Below, piece after piece: positions 8,684 to 17,800 of a stretch of DNA of 64,000 bases (position 1 is the stretch's first letter; every line of letters starts with the position of its first letter). Made by a program: the position numbers and the translations under genes. The notes under the pieces were generated by a model that saw only the letters and a program-made list of their open reading frames with translations, made no database searches and was not told the origin of the DNA. This DNA comes from JABDIP01 sp965237625 (lineage in GTDB: Bacteria > Pseudomonadota > Alphaproteobacteria > DSM-16000 > Inquilinaceae), in the NCBI GenBank assembly GCA_965237625.1, contig CBDEGD010000043.1:62001-126000 (forward strand), in the 5' to 3' direction.

Positions 8684-9409
8684 CTATTCCCCCTTGAAGA
8701 CGCGGCGTTCCGAGCCGTCGATATGGGCGATCATGACCGCACTCGCCGCCGCGGCGTCCCCCGCCGCGAGCGCCGCCAGGATCGCCCGGTGCTCGGCGCT
8801 CATGTCCCGCTTGCCTTTCCGGTAGCCGGTCCGGCCAAGGCTCCGCACGAACTTGCCGACAAAGAACCAGTGCGGACGCAACATCCCGAGGGTTTCAACC
8901 AGGAACCGGCTGTCTGACAACTCCGCGATCTTGGCGTGGAACTGGATATCCGCGTCGATTGTGGTTTCGCCGTTGTCGATCAGCCTTTCGGTCTCGTCGA
9001 CAATGTCCCGCAATGCCGCCAGGCCCTCCGGGCCGACCCGGGCGGCCGCCCGGGTCACGGTCTCGACCTCGATCGTCTTTCGAAACTGGAAGTAGCGGGC
9101 GATGTCGTCGACGCTGTCCAGCGGGCCGTACCCCGAGCCCTCCGTGGCCGACCCGCTGCTGACGAAGGACCCGGCGCCACGGCGCGAAACGATAAGACCG
9201 TCCTCTCTCAGCCTGGACAAGGCCGCGCGGATCACTGGGCGGGATACCCCATACTCGGCCGCCAACTCATGTTCACTCGGCAGCTTCTGCCCGAGCGAAT
9301 AATCGCCAAGCCGGATCGCATCGAGAAGCCGTGCATAGACCTGGTTCTCGAGCCGTTCGCTCGAGCCGCTTTGCGCGGGCGCCGATGCGATCTGTGTGGC
9401 AGTCTCCAT
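8684..9409 (-). CDS. FadR-subfamily GntR transcriptional regulator
   Basis: A 241-residue regulator. The winged helix-turn-helix spans about residues 20-85 (SEHELAAEYGVSRPVIRAAL then LIVSRRGAGSFV), and the FCD effector domain covers about 100-230 with the metal-binding type histidines in FHAKIAEL, AEHRAIL and MIAHIDGSE. FCD-domain regulators usually respond to organic or sugar acids. It is the first gene of the leftward operon, 30 bases downstream of a good promoter that overlaps a perfect inverted repeat (9462-9476), which suggests autoregulation and control of both divergent operons. Confidence 0.88.
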   Translation of the reverse strand: METATQIASAPAQSGSSERLENQVYARLLDAIRLGDYSLGQKLPSEHELAAEYGVSRPVIRAALSRLREDGLIVSRRGAGSFVSSGSATEGSGYGPLDSVDDIARYFQFRKTIEVETVTRAAARVGPEGLAALRDIVDETERLIDNGETTIDADIQFHAKIAELSDSRFLVETLGMLRPHWFFVGKFVRSLGRTGYRKGKRDMSAEHRAILAALAAGDAAAASAVMIAHIDGSERRVFKGE

Positions 9410-9447
9410 TCCCTGGGCTCCTCGGCCCTCATGGCTGTTCTTACAAC

Positions 9448-9476
9448 ATTAGAAAATCTGTTTGACAACTTGTCAA
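9448..9476 (-). promoter_or_regulatory. Divergent promoter region with GntR-type operator
   Basis: On the minus strand a TTGACA box (9471-9476) and a TCTAAT box (9448-9453) are separated by 17 bases, an almost ideal sigma-70 promoter for the regulator operon. The -35 region is embedded in a perfect 7-bp inverted repeat with a one-base spacer, TTGACAACTTGTCAA, at 9462-9476. The left half also supplies a TTGACA for the rightward ABC operon, whose -10 is weak. A repressor bound here would block both directions. The operator role is inference. Confidence 0.7.
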
Positions 9477-9537
9477 TGTGATGCAGACTTAAAAAAACAG
9501 AACCTCGACGACAACAAAAATGCAGGGAGGAGAATCG

Positions 9538-11460
9538 ATGACAAAACTCTGGTGGAACGCGCCGCTGGCAGCGCTGGCTGCGGGCGCGATCATGATTCCG
9601 TTGGCGTCCTTCGCGGCCAACGAAGCGCCCGTGCTGGCGGCAAGGGTCGCCGCGGGCGACCTGCCGCCGGTGGACGAGCGTCTACCCGACAACCCGGAGG
9701 TGGTCACGCCGTACGAGTCGATCGGCACCTATGGCGGCACGCTTCGCCGGGTGCTCGGCGGGTCGAACGACCACAACTCCATCCTTCGCATTGTCAGTCC
9801 GCAGGGCCTGACCCGCTGGCAACCCGACTTCTCAGGTGTCGTCCCGAACCTCGCCGAGAGCTGGACCACGAACGAAGAAGGTTCGGAGTTCACTTTCAAG
9901 CTGCGTGAGGGCATGAAGTGGTCCGATGGCCATCCGCTGACCGCGGACGACATCATGTTTTACGTCGAGGACCTGCTGCAGAACGAGGAGTTCTATCCCA
10001 ACGCGCCGGCCCGCTACGTGGTCGACGGGGAGCCAATGTCCGCGGAGAAGATCGACGACTACACGGTCACGCTGAAATTCGCGGCGCCCTATGGCACCTT
10101 CCTGACCGAACTGGCGACCCCGCTTGCCCAGGAGCCGGTGCTGTGGGCCAAGCACTACTGCATGCAGTTCCACCCCCGGTACAATCCGGACGTCCAGGAA
10201 TTGGTGGATGCCACCGAAGCCGTCGAGGACTGGCCCGGGCTGTTCCGCCTCAATTGCGGCGAGGTGGAAGCACCCAACCGCTGGGCAAATGCGGAGCGGC
10301 CGACGCTCGATCCGTGGTTGGTCGTGGGCGATGGCTACGATGCCGGCGCGACGCAGGTCGTCATGGAGCGCAACCCGTATTTCTGGCAAGTCGATACCGA
10401 CGGCAATCAGTTACCCTACATCGACCGTCTGGAAATGAACGTCGTCCAGGACAACCAGGCCATCGTTCTGGAGGCAATCGCGGGCAATATCGACATGCAG
10501 CGCCGCCGCATCGACGGCCTCGCGAACAAGCCGGTCTTTGCCGAGAACGCCGAGAGCGGCGGGTACGAGATCCTCGACATGATCAACTCGAACTCGAACG
10601 TCATGGCCATCCATTTCAACCATACGCACAAGGATCCGGTGATGCGCGAGCTACTCCGGAACCGGGACGTGCGGGTGGCGCTCTCGCTGGCCATCGACCG
10701 GGAAGAGATCATCGACATCGTCTACCAGGGGCTGGGCGAGCCATGGCAGATCGGGCCGCGTCCGACACACGTGCTCTACAACGAGCAGCTCGGCCGTCAG
10801 CACACCGAATATGACCCGGATCGTGCAAACGAGCTTCTGGATGCGGCGGGTTACGCCGACCGTGACAGCGAGGGTGTCCGCCTGCTGCCCGACGGCCGGA
10901 GGATGACGTTCAACGTACAGTACACCGGCATTGAGCAACCCGACTGGGGCGACGCGCTGGAGATCATCGACGTGCAGTGGGAAGAGATTGGTGTGGATCT
11001 CAACGTCAGCTCGGTGGAGCGCTCGATCTACTACAGCCGGGGCGAAGCCAACGAGCATGACTTCATGGTCTGGGGCGCGCCCGGCGGCCTCGATCCGACG
11101 CTCAGCCCGCGCGACGTGCTGGCCGTGCATCCGCAGGCAAGCTGGTTCGCGATCCCCTGGACGCGCTGGTATCTCTCGAGAGGCGCCGACGGTGAAGAGC
11201 CGAGCGAGTCGATGAAAGAGCGGCTGGCCCTCTACGACGCCTTCAAGCAAGAGGCGGACCAGGAAGCCGCGCTCGACGTCTTCCGCCGAATCCACCAGAT
11301 GGCCGCGGACGAATTCGAGATCATCGGCATCTCCCTGGCGCCGAATCTGGTCGGTGTGGTGAACGCCAACCTGCGCAACGTTCCGCGCCAGATACCGGCC
11401 TCGTGGATGTATCCCGATCCCGGCCCGACCTTGCCGCAGACCTACTTCTATACGAACTAG
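9538..11460 (+). CDS. Peptide/opine-type ABC transporter substrate-binding protein (SBP family 5)
   Basis: A 640-residue periplasmic binding protein of extracellular solute-binding family 5. It starts at 9538 behind a strong GGGAGGAG ribosome site. Residues 1 to about 31 form a Sec signal peptide (Lys, hydrophobic core LAALAAGAIMI, then SFAA). Family marks include GVVPNLAESW, FTFKLREGMKWSDG and the RDVRVALSLAIDREEI hinge region. In alphaproteobacteria such proteins import oligosaccharides, opines or sugar-acid derivatives as well as peptides; the flanking aldarate genes favour an acidic sugar or oligouronide ligand. First gene of the rightward operon. Confidence 0.88.
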   Translation: MTKLWWNAPLAALAAGAIMIPLASFAANEAPVLAARVAAGDLPPVDERLPDNPEVVTPYESIGTYGGTLRRVLGGSNDHNSILRIVSPQGLTRWQPDFSGVVPNLAESWTTNEEGSEFTFKLREGMKWSDGHPLTADDIMFYVEDLLQNEEFYPNAPARYVVDGEPMSAEKIDDYTVTLKFAAPYGTFLTELATPLAQEPVLWAKHYCMQFHPRYNPDVQELVDATEAVEDWPGLFRLNCGEVEAPNRWANAERPTLDPWLVVGDGYDAGATQVVMERNPYFWQVDTDGNQLPYIDRLEMNVVQDNQAIVLEAIAGNIDMQRRRIDGLANKPVFAENAESGGYEILDMINSNSNVMAIHFNHTHKDPVMRELLRNRDVRVALSLAIDREEIIDIVYQGLGEPWQIGPRPTHVLYNEQLGRQHTEYDPDRANELLDAAGYADRDSEGVRLLPDGRRMTFNVQYTGIEQPDWGDALEIIDVQWEEIGVDLNVSSVERSIYYSRGEANEHDFMVWGAPGGLDPTLSPRDVLAVHPQASWFAIPWTRWYLSRGADGEEPSESMKERLALYDAFKQEADQEAALDVFRRIHQMAADEFEIIGISLAPNLVGVVNANLRNVPRQIPASWMYPDPGPTLPQTYFYTN

Positions 11461-11479
11461 GCCGCGTCCAAACCGCTGC

Positions 11480-11507
11480 CCGCCGGCCTTCATCCGAGGG
11501 CCGGCGG
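11480..11507 (+). other. Intercistronic GC stem-loop after binding-protein gene
   Basis: A 9-bp GC-only stem (11480-11488 with 11499-11507) with a 10-base loop lies between the binding-protein stop and the first permease start, without a following T tract. Such hairpins commonly protect the binding-protein mRNA from 3' decay and lower downstream expression; that role is inferred. Confidence 0.5.
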
Positions 11508-11528
11508 CGGCATCCCGGCGAGGGCACC

Positions 11529-12515
11529 ATGATCTGGCGCTTCATCATCAAGCGTATTCTCTGGATAGTGCCGTTCATGTTCGCCGTCTCGGTGGTGGCC
11601 TTCGCGCTTATCCAGGCTCCTCCGGGCGACTATCTCACCACCTATATCGCCAAACTCGGTGAATCGAACGAGGTGCTGGACCAGGCCTCCATCGAGAACC
11701 TTCGGCAGCGTTTCGGCCTCGATCGACCGCTCTACGTCCAGTATTTCAAATGGGTCAGCCGCCTGCTGGTGGGCGATTTCGGGATGAGTTTCGAGTGGCG
11801 CCAGCCGGTCAGCGATCTGCTGTGGTCGCGCATGGCGCTGACGATCTGCCTGTCCTTCGCGACGCTCCTCTTCACCTGGGCGGTGGCCTTTCCCATCGGC
11901 GTCTATTCAGCCGTAAAAAAATATTCTGTCGGCGACTATATCGCCACGACCATCGGCTTCATCGGACTCGCCACGCCGAATTTCCTGATTGCGCTGATCC
12001 TGATGTATATCGGTGTGGTCTATTTCGGCACCGATGTGGGAGGGCTGTTCTCCAACGAATACAAGAACGCACCGTGGTCCTGGGGCAAGTTCGTCGATCT
12101 GATGGAGCATCTGTGGCTGCCCGTGGTCGTTCTCGGCACCTCCGCCACGGCCAGCCTGATCCGCATCATGCGGGCCAACCTGCTTGACGAGCTCAACAAG
12201 CCCTACGTGGACACCGCCCGCGCCAAGGGGCTCAGCGAGTTCTGGCTGATCATGAAATACCCGGTCCGGGTGGCGCTGAATCCGTTCATCTCCACCATCG
12301 GCTGGGTGCTTCCGAACCTTGTCTCCGGCGCCGTTGTGACGGCGATCGTGCTGAGCCTGCCGACCGCGGGACCGCTGATGTTGCAGGCACTGTTGGCGCA
12401 GGACATGTACCTCGCTGGCGCCTTCGTGCTGTTGCTGTCGTCGCTGACGGTGATCGGCATGCTGATCTCCGACATCCTGCTGGTGCTTCTGGACCCGCGT
12501 GTGAAATATGACTGA
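11529..12515 (+). CDS. ABC transporter permease, DppB type
   Basis: A 328-residue inner-membrane permease with about six transmembrane segments. It begins MIWRFIIKRILW, the usual DppB/OppB start, followed by a large periplasmic loop with QRFGLDRPLYVQY. The EAA-type cytoplasmic loop appears as DTARAKGLSEFWLIMKYPVR, which docks to the ATPase. The start at 11529 is preceded by a GAGGG motif. The stop overlaps the next permease gene by 8 bases, so the two are translationally coupled. Belongs to the same importer as the binding protein upstream. Confidence 0.88.
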   Translation: MIWRFIIKRILWIVPFMFAVSVVAFALIQAPPGDYLTTYIAKLGESNEVLDQASIENLRQRFGLDRPLYVQYFKWVSRLLVGDFGMSFEWRQPVSDLLWSRMALTICLSFATLLFTWAVAFPIGVYSAVKKYSVGDYIATTIGFIGLATPNFLIALILMYIGVVYFGTDVGGLFSNEYKNAPWSWGKFVDLMEHLWLPVVVLGTSATASLIRIMRANLLDELNKPYVDTARAKGLSEFWLIMKYPVRVALNPFISTIGWVLPNLVSGAVVTAIVLSLPTAGPLMLQALLAQDMYLAGAFVLLLSSLTVIGMLISDILLVLLDPRVKYD

Positions 12516-13647
12516 GGCGGCCGTTTCCGGACCCGTCATCGAAACCGGCGGCAGAAGCGAACAGGTCGCAATCGCGTCGCAATGGCAGTTGACCTGGTGG
12601 AGCTTCAAGAAGCACCGGCTTGCGATGATCGCGCTGTGGGTGATCGCCATTCTCTACCTGCTCTCCGCATTCGCCGGCTTCATCGCACCCGACGATCCGA
12701 GCAAACAGAACCGCCGGGCGGTATTCCATCCGCCGCAGATGATCCATCTGCTGGATCTGCGCGACGATGGATGGTCGATCCGCCCCTTCGTCTATGAGAT
12801 GGACAGAAAACGCGATCCCGACACGCTGGCGATCACCTACGACCCCTCAGGCGAAAAGATCTATCTGGAGCTGTTCGGGGAAGGTCCGGAATACAGGTTC
12901 TGGGGACTCTGGAAGACCGATATCCATCTTTTCTCCACGGAAACCCCGCGCGACAAGTTCTTCATATTCGGGGCGGATCGCCTCGGGCGGGACATGTTCA
13001 CAAGGATCATGCACGGCACCCGGATATCCATGTCGATCGGCCTTGTCGGCGTCGCCATCGCGCTCGTGCTTGGGATCACCCTGGGCGGGCTCTCGGGCTA
13101 TTACGGCGGCCGGATCGATGCCGCGATCCAGCGGCTGATCGAGTTTGTCCTGAGCCTTCCGACGATCCCGATCTGGCTCGCGCTGGCGGCGTCACTGCCG
13201 CCTTCCTGGCCGGTCTATCAGCAGTATTTCGTCATCACCCTCATTGTCTCGCTGGTCGGGTGGACGGAACTCGGACGCGTGGTGAGGGGCCGGTTCCTGG
13301 CGATGAAGAACGAAGACTTCGTCGTTGCCGCCCGCCTGGACGGCGCTTCCGAGGCCCGGATCATCTTTCGTCACATGTTGCCCTCGCTCACCTCCCACAT
13401 CGTCGCCTCGCTGACGCTTGCGATCCCACTCATGATCCTCGCGGAGACGTCGCTCTCGTTCCTGGGGCTCGGCCTGCAGCCGCCGGCGATCTCTTGGGGC
13501 GTGTTGCTGAAAGAGGCGCAGAACATCCGCTCGATAAGCCAGGCGCCCTGGCTGTTCATTCCGGGCGGATTTGTCGTTATCGCCGTCCTGGCCTTCAACT
13601 TCCTCGGAGACGGCATGCGTGATGCCGCCGATCCCTATGGACACTGA
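12508..13647 (+). CDS. ABC transporter permease, DppC type
   Basis: A 379-residue permease, longer than the usual 290-300 because of an extended periplasmic insert (about residues 60-155) before the conserved FGADRLGRDMFTRIMHGTR segment, which is typical of opine/peptide importers of this subgroup. The EAA loop is AARLDGASEARIIFRHMLP. About six membrane helices. It overlaps the DppB-like gene by 8 bases and the ATPase gene by up to 26 bases, marking a tightly coupled operon. Confidence 0.87.
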   Translation: MTEAAVSGPVIETGGRSEQVAIASQWQLTWWSFKKHRLAMIALWVIAILYLLSAFAGFIAPDDPSKQNRRAVFHPPQMIHLLDLRDDGWSIRPFVYEMDRKRDPDTLAITYDPSGEKIYLELFGEGPEYRFWGLWKTDIHLFSTETPRDKFFIFGADRLGRDMFTRIMHGTRISMSIGLVGVAIALVLGITLGGLSGYYGGRIDAAIQRLIEFVLSLPTIPIWLALAASLPPSWPVYQQYFVITLIVSLVGWTELGRVVRGRFLAMKNEDFVVAARLDGASEARIIFRHMLPSLTSHIVASLTLAIPLMILAETSLSFLGLGLQPPAISWGVLLKEAQNIRSISQAPWLFIPGGFVVIAVLAFNFLGDGMRDAADPYGH

Positions 13648-15325
13648 CGCCCCGATCATCAGCGTCGAGAACCTGACCGTCGGCTTCGCCATGCGTCAGG
13701 GGATGTTCAACGTACTCCACGGGGTGGGGTTCGATCTCCGCCGGGGCAGGACGACCGCCATCGTGGGCGAATCCGGATCGGGCAAGTCGGTGACGGCGCG
13801 CGCCATCCTGAACATGGTTCCGCGTCCGGGCGTGATCAATGACGGCCGGATCCTCTTTCGGCCTGCCGCCGGTGAGGAAACCGATCTGACCGCGCTGGAC
13901 CCCCGCGGCAAGGCGATCCGCTCCGTACGCGGCGGTCGCATCGGCATGATCTTCCAAGAGCCGATGAGCTCGCTCTCTCCGGTGCACACCATCGGCGACC
14001 AGATCGTCGAGGCGGTCCGCCTGCATCGCGACGTGCCCAAGAAGGAAGCGCGGGAGTTGGCGCGCGAGATGCTGGAGCAGGTGGAGATCCCGAAACCCGA
14101 CACGGCGCTGGACCAGTATGCCTTCGAATTCTCGGGCGGCATGCGCCAACGGGCGATGATCGCCATGGCGCTGTCCTGCCACCCCGACGTGCTGATCGCC
14201 GACGAACCGACCACGGCGCTCGACGTGACGACCCAGGCCGAGATCCTCGATCTGATGCGCAAGCTCCAGAGCGAACTCGGCATGGCGATCATGTTCATCA
14301 CCCACGATATGGGGGTCGTGGCCGAGATCGCGGACGACGTGGTCGTCATGGAGAAGGGGTATGTGGTGGAACGCGGCGAGACGCGGGCGCTGTTCGCTCA
14401 TCAGGCCCATCCCTACACAAGGAAGCTCTTGGGCGCGGTCAAGCGACTGGAGCAACCGGCCGACGTCAAGGTCCGGCCCAAGCCGGACGCGCCCGATATC
14501 CTGCGCGTCGACGACCTCCATCTGCATTTCCACAAGCGGCAGGGTTTCCTGCAACGGATCACCGACACCACCAAGGCGGTCGATGGCGTCAGCTTCAACC
14601 TCAAGGAGGGAGAGGCGCTGGGCATCGTGGGCGAGTCCGGGTCCGGCAAGACCACCGTCGGGCGCTGCATCGCCCGGGTCTACGATCCCACGGCCGGTGC
14701 GATCGACTATCGCGGCGCCGATCTTGCCGCCGCCGATCGGGCCGAACTCAAAGCATACCGCCAGCAGATCCGAATGATCTTCCAGGACCCGTTCGCCTCC
14801 CTCAATCCGCGGATGACCGTGAAGCAGATCATCGCCGAACCGCTGGTGGTGAACGGATTGGCCAGCGGATCCGAACTGGAAGACCGGGTCGGCACATTGC
14901 TGCGGCAGGTCGGCCTCGACCCCGGGATGATGGAGCGCTACCCCCATGCCTTCTCCGGCGGCCAGCGCCAACGGATCGTCGTTGCCCGGGCGATCGCGCT
15001 GGAGCCGGCGCTGGTGATCGCCGACGAGCCGACCTCCGCGCTCGATGTGTCGATCCGCACGCAGGTTCTCGACCTCCTGCTCCAGTTACAGGCCGATCTC
15101 GGGCTGTCCTTCATCTTCATCAGCCACGACATGTCGGTGATCCGCTATTTCTGCGACCGGGTTGCGGTGATGTACCAGGGCCGGATCGTGGAGATCGGCG
15201 AGACCGAGCAGATCATTACCGATCCGCAGCATCCCTACACCAAGGCCCTGCTTTCCTCCGTGCCGATCTCCGATCCGGCATTGCGGGGAACCCGGCAGCG
15301 CCATCGATATCGCGAGGGCGCATGA
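13622..15325 (+). CDS. ABC transporter ATP-binding protein, DppD-DppF fusion
   Basis: A protein of about 567 residues with two complete nucleotide-binding domains. Domain 1: Walker A GESGSGKS, signature SGGMRQR, Walker B LIADEPTTALD. Domain 2: Walker A GESGSGKTT, signature SGGQRQR, Walker B VIADEPTSALD, each followed by a switch histidine (ITHD, ISHD). Fused DppDF proteins are common in alphaproteobacteria. The start is ambiguous: ATG 13622 has a GGAG 12 bases upstream, while ATG 13637 lacks one. The gene overlaps the permease upstream and shares ATGA with the dehydratase gene downstream. Confidence 0.88.
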   Translation: MPPIPMDTDAPIISVENLTVGFAMRQGMFNVLHGVGFDLRRGRTTAIVGESGSGKSVTARAILNMVPRPGVINDGRILFRPAAGEETDLTALDPRGKAIRSVRGGRIGMIFQEPMSSLSPVHTIGDQIVEAVRLHRDVPKKEARELAREMLEQVEIPKPDTALDQYAFEFSGGMRQRAMIAMALSCHPDVLIADEPTTALDVTTQAEILDLMRKLQSELGMAIMFITHDMGVVAEIADDVVVMEKGYVVERGETRALFAHQAHPYTRKLLGAVKRLEQPADVKVRPKPDAPDILRVDDLHLHFHKRQGFLQRITDTTKAVDGVSFNLKEGEALGIVGESGSGKTTVGRCIARVYDPTAGAIDYRGADLAAADRAELKAYRQQIRMIFQDPFASLNPRMTVKQIIAEPLVVNGLASGSELEDRVGTLLRQVGLDPGMMERYPHAFSGGQRQRIVVARAIALEPALVIADEPTSALDVSIRTQVLDLLLQLQADLGLSFIFISHDMSVIRYFCDRVAVMYQGRIVEIGETEQIITDPQHPYTKALLSSVPISDPALRGTRQRHRYREGA

Positions 15326-16524
15326 AGATCACAGCGGTCAACACCTATCTGATGCAGCCGGGCGCCCGCCCGGACCTGAAGCTTGCCATGGGCGCCGACG
15401 CGGATTTCCGCGGATCGCGGAATTGGCTCTTCGTCGAGGTGGAAACCGACGAGGGCATCACCGGCCTTGGCGAGTGCTCGGGCTGGCCGCGGGTGGTCGA
15501 GACGGCGGTGAGGGATCTTGCCAACGTTCTGATCGGCGAGGATCCCGCGCATATCGATCGGCTCTGGGGGCATCTCTACCGGGCGACGATGGGCCACGGT
15601 CTGACCGGCACCGTCGGTTCGGGGGCGCTGTCCGGGATCGAGATGGCGCTCTGGGACATCAAGGGAAAGATGCTCGGCGCACCGGTCTGGCAGCTGCTGG
15701 GCGGCGCGATCCGCGACCGTATCCCGGTCTACGGTCACGCCCATACCGCGGACGAGGCCAAGGCGCTTCTCGAGATCGGCATCACGGCGATCAAGACGCC
15801 GTTCACCGGCATCGTGGACCTCGACCGGGTCGCCATGCTGCGCGAGACCATCGGCCCGGAAAATGATCTCGCGGTCGACGCGCACGGGCCCAGCTGGATG
15901 ACGGCCGCCGATGCGATCCTGATCGGCCGGGAGTTGGAGGCGTTCGATCTTCTGTTCTACGAAGACCCGGTCGCGCCGGAGAACCTCGATGCCTTTGCGC
16001 GGGTCCGCGACGCCGTCGATGTGCCCCTGGCAGCCGGCGAACGGGTGGGAACGATCCACGGCGCGCGTGCGCTGATCGAACGCGAGCTTGTCGATGTGAT
16101 CCAGCCCGACACCGGTCGGGCGGGCGGCATCACGCAGATGCGCAAGATCGCGGCGATGGCCGAGGCCCATGGCATCATGCTGGCACCCCATTCCGGCTCG
16201 CTCGGCCCCGTGGCGGAATTCGCCGCGCTGCACGTCATGGCCACGGTTCCCAATGCGCTTCTGCTCGAGCGGATCGAATTCGACTGGCCCGGACGCTACG
16301 ACGTGGTCCGACCGGTCCTGAAGGTCGAGGACGGCGCTATCCGCGTGCCGAATGCGCCGGGTCTGGGCGTGGAACTGGTGAAGGACGAAGTCGCGCGATA
16401 CCCGTCGGTGCGGAACGTCCCCGATCCTCCCGCCGATGACGGGCGGGCCTATGTGGAGGGCACGGCGGGCGAGGCGGTCCACATCCAAATGCGCCGGGCA
16501 CGGGCGCGGAGGTTTCGGCATTGA
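15322..16524 (+). CDS. Enolase-superfamily sugar-acid dehydratase (galactonate dehydratase-like)
   Basis: A 400-residue mandelate racemase/muconate lactonizing family protein. Metal ligands: Asp in LAVDAHGPSW, Glu in FYEDPVAPENLD, Glu in AAGERV; catalytic Asp-His pair in VIQPDTGRAGG and LAPHSGSLGP. The PxPPENxD-like and xxGERx signatures are those of the galactonate dehydratase group, yet the galactonate-specific residues cannot be verified by eye. It overlaps the transporter ATPase by four bases (ATGA), so the enzyme is produced together with the importer. Probable substrate is an aldonate or aldarate. Confidence 0.8.
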   Translation: MKITAVNTYLMQPGARPDLKLAMGADADFRGSRNWLFVEVETDEGITGLGECSGWPRVVETAVRDLANVLIGEDPAHIDRLWGHLYRATMGHGLTGTVGSGALSGIEMALWDIKGKMLGAPVWQLLGGAIRDRIPVYGHAHTADEAKALLEIGITAIKTPFTGIVDLDRVAMLRETIGPENDLAVDAHGPSWMTAADAILIGRELEAFDLLFYEDPVAPENLDAFARVRDAVDVPLAAGERVGTIHGARALIERELVDVIQPDTGRAGGITQMRKIAAMAEAHGIMLAPHSGSLGPVAEFAALHVMATVPNALLLERIEFDWPGRYDVVRPVLKVEDGAIRVPNAPGLGVELVKDEVARYPSVRNVPDPPADDGRAYVEGTAGEAVHIQMRRARARRFRH

Positions 16525-16648
16525 GAGAGATAAACATCGCGCCGGGCGTCACGCTCGGGTTCATCAATCGAGGGCGCATGGCGCCGGCAGCGCAGGACTG
16601 CCTCGTGCGGGCCGCGCAGTTTCTGGGTCGGCTGGAGAGGGAGCGACC

Positions 16649-17800
16649 ATGAAGATCGAACACGTCGGCGCAAAGGTCTTTCGCCATTCAACAAACCAGT
16701 CCCATGACAGTGACGGGCACTCCCACCCGGGTCCGGTAAATCAGACGAATTCCGCGCTTCTGGAAATCACCTGCGACGATGGCACCACCGGGCATGTCAT
16801 CGCGAGGCCCGGGGACGTCGAAGAACCGCTTCTTGAAAAATTCGTCCGACCTGTCCTGCTAGGCGCCGATCCGATGCGGTCCGAGGCGCTATGGCAGGCG
16901 CTTTACAAGTGGCAGCGCGGAAGCGCCATGAAGCTGACGGACCGCGTTCTTTGCGCCGTCGATCTCGCGCTCTGGGACCTGATCGGAAAGGCCGCCGGCC
17001 AGCCGGTCTGGAAGCTGCTGGGCGGCTACCACGAAAAAATCCTCGCATACGGGTCGACCATGTGCGGCGACGACCTCGAGGGCGGTCTCGCCACGCCCGA
17101 GGACTACGCGCGCTTCGCCGAATGGATGGTCCATGAGCGCGGCTACAAGGCGGTCAAGCTGCACGGCTGGATGCCGCCTGTCCCGGGAGCGCCGGACGTC
17201 AAGAAGGACTTTGCCGCCTGCGCCGCGGTACGCGAAGCCGTCGGGCCGGACGTGCCGCTTATGCTCGATCCCAACCACTGGTATTCGCGCGCCGACAGCC
17301 TGTGGCTCTGCCAACGGCTCGAAGACCTCGGCTATCTGTGGATCGAGGAGATGATGGAGGAAGCGTCGCTGTCATCCTACCAGTGGCTGACCTCGCGCAC
17401 GCCGCGCCTGAACATCCTCGGCCCCGAAAGCATGGCCGGCAAGCACTGGACCCGCGCCGAATGGGCGGCCAAGGGGGCCTGCGACATGCTCCGCACGGGG
17501 GTATGGGACGTCGGCGGCATCTCACCGGCGATGAAGACCGCGAAACTCGCCGAATGCTTCCACATGTCCTGCGAGGTCCATGGCACGGGGGCCGGCAACA
17601 TGGCCGTGGTCGCTGCGATTCCAAATACGACATATTATGAGCGCGGATTGCTGCACCCGTTCATCGACTACGACGAGCCCCGCGACTACCAGAACCGCAT
17701 CGACGATGAGATGGATGCAGAAGGCTATGTGCATTTCCGCGATGACCCCGGTCTGGGGCAGGATCTGAAACTCGACTATATCGAGGGCAACCTTGTCTGA
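16649..17800 (+). CDS. Enolase-superfamily protein, sugar-acid dehydratase or racemase of unassigned specificity
   Basis: A 383-residue mandelate racemase-like protein from an ATG at 16649 with a GAGAGGGAG ribosome site. It has the capping domain and barrel, with an acid/base lysine in AVKLHGWMPP and metal ligands in LMLDPNHWY, WIEEMMEE and LGPESMAGK. It departs from relatives at the final barrel strand: the usual catalytic His-Asp region reads SCEVHGTGAGN rather than APHxxxxGP. It also has an unusual His-rich N-terminal stretch (residues 12-27). This subgroup is common next to glucarate dehydratase genes but I cannot name its reaction. The next gene starts inside its stop region. Confidence 0.75.
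   Translation: MKIEHVGAKVFRHSTNQSHDSDGHSHPGPVNQTNSALLEITCDDGTTGHVIARPGDVEEPLLEKFVRPVLLGADPMRSEALWQALYKWQRGSAMKLTDRVLCAVDLALWDLIGKAAGQPVWKLLGGYHEKILAYGSTMCGDDLEGGLATPEDYARFAEWMVHERGYKAVKLHGWMPPVPGAPDVKKDFAACAAVREAVGPDVPLMLDPNHWYSRADSLWLCQRLEDLGYLWIEEMMEEASLSSYQWLTSRTPRLNILGPESMAGKHWTRAEWAAKGACDMLRTGVWDVGGISPAMKTAKLAECFHMSCEVHGTGAGNMAVVAAIPNTTYYERGLLHPFIDYDEPRDYQNRIDDEMDAEGYVHFRDDPGLGQDLKLDYIEGNLV

Noticed and set aside
13622..15325. Fused DppD-DppF ATPase as a novel fusion
   Set aside because: Such fusions are common in alphaproteobacterial peptide and opine importers.
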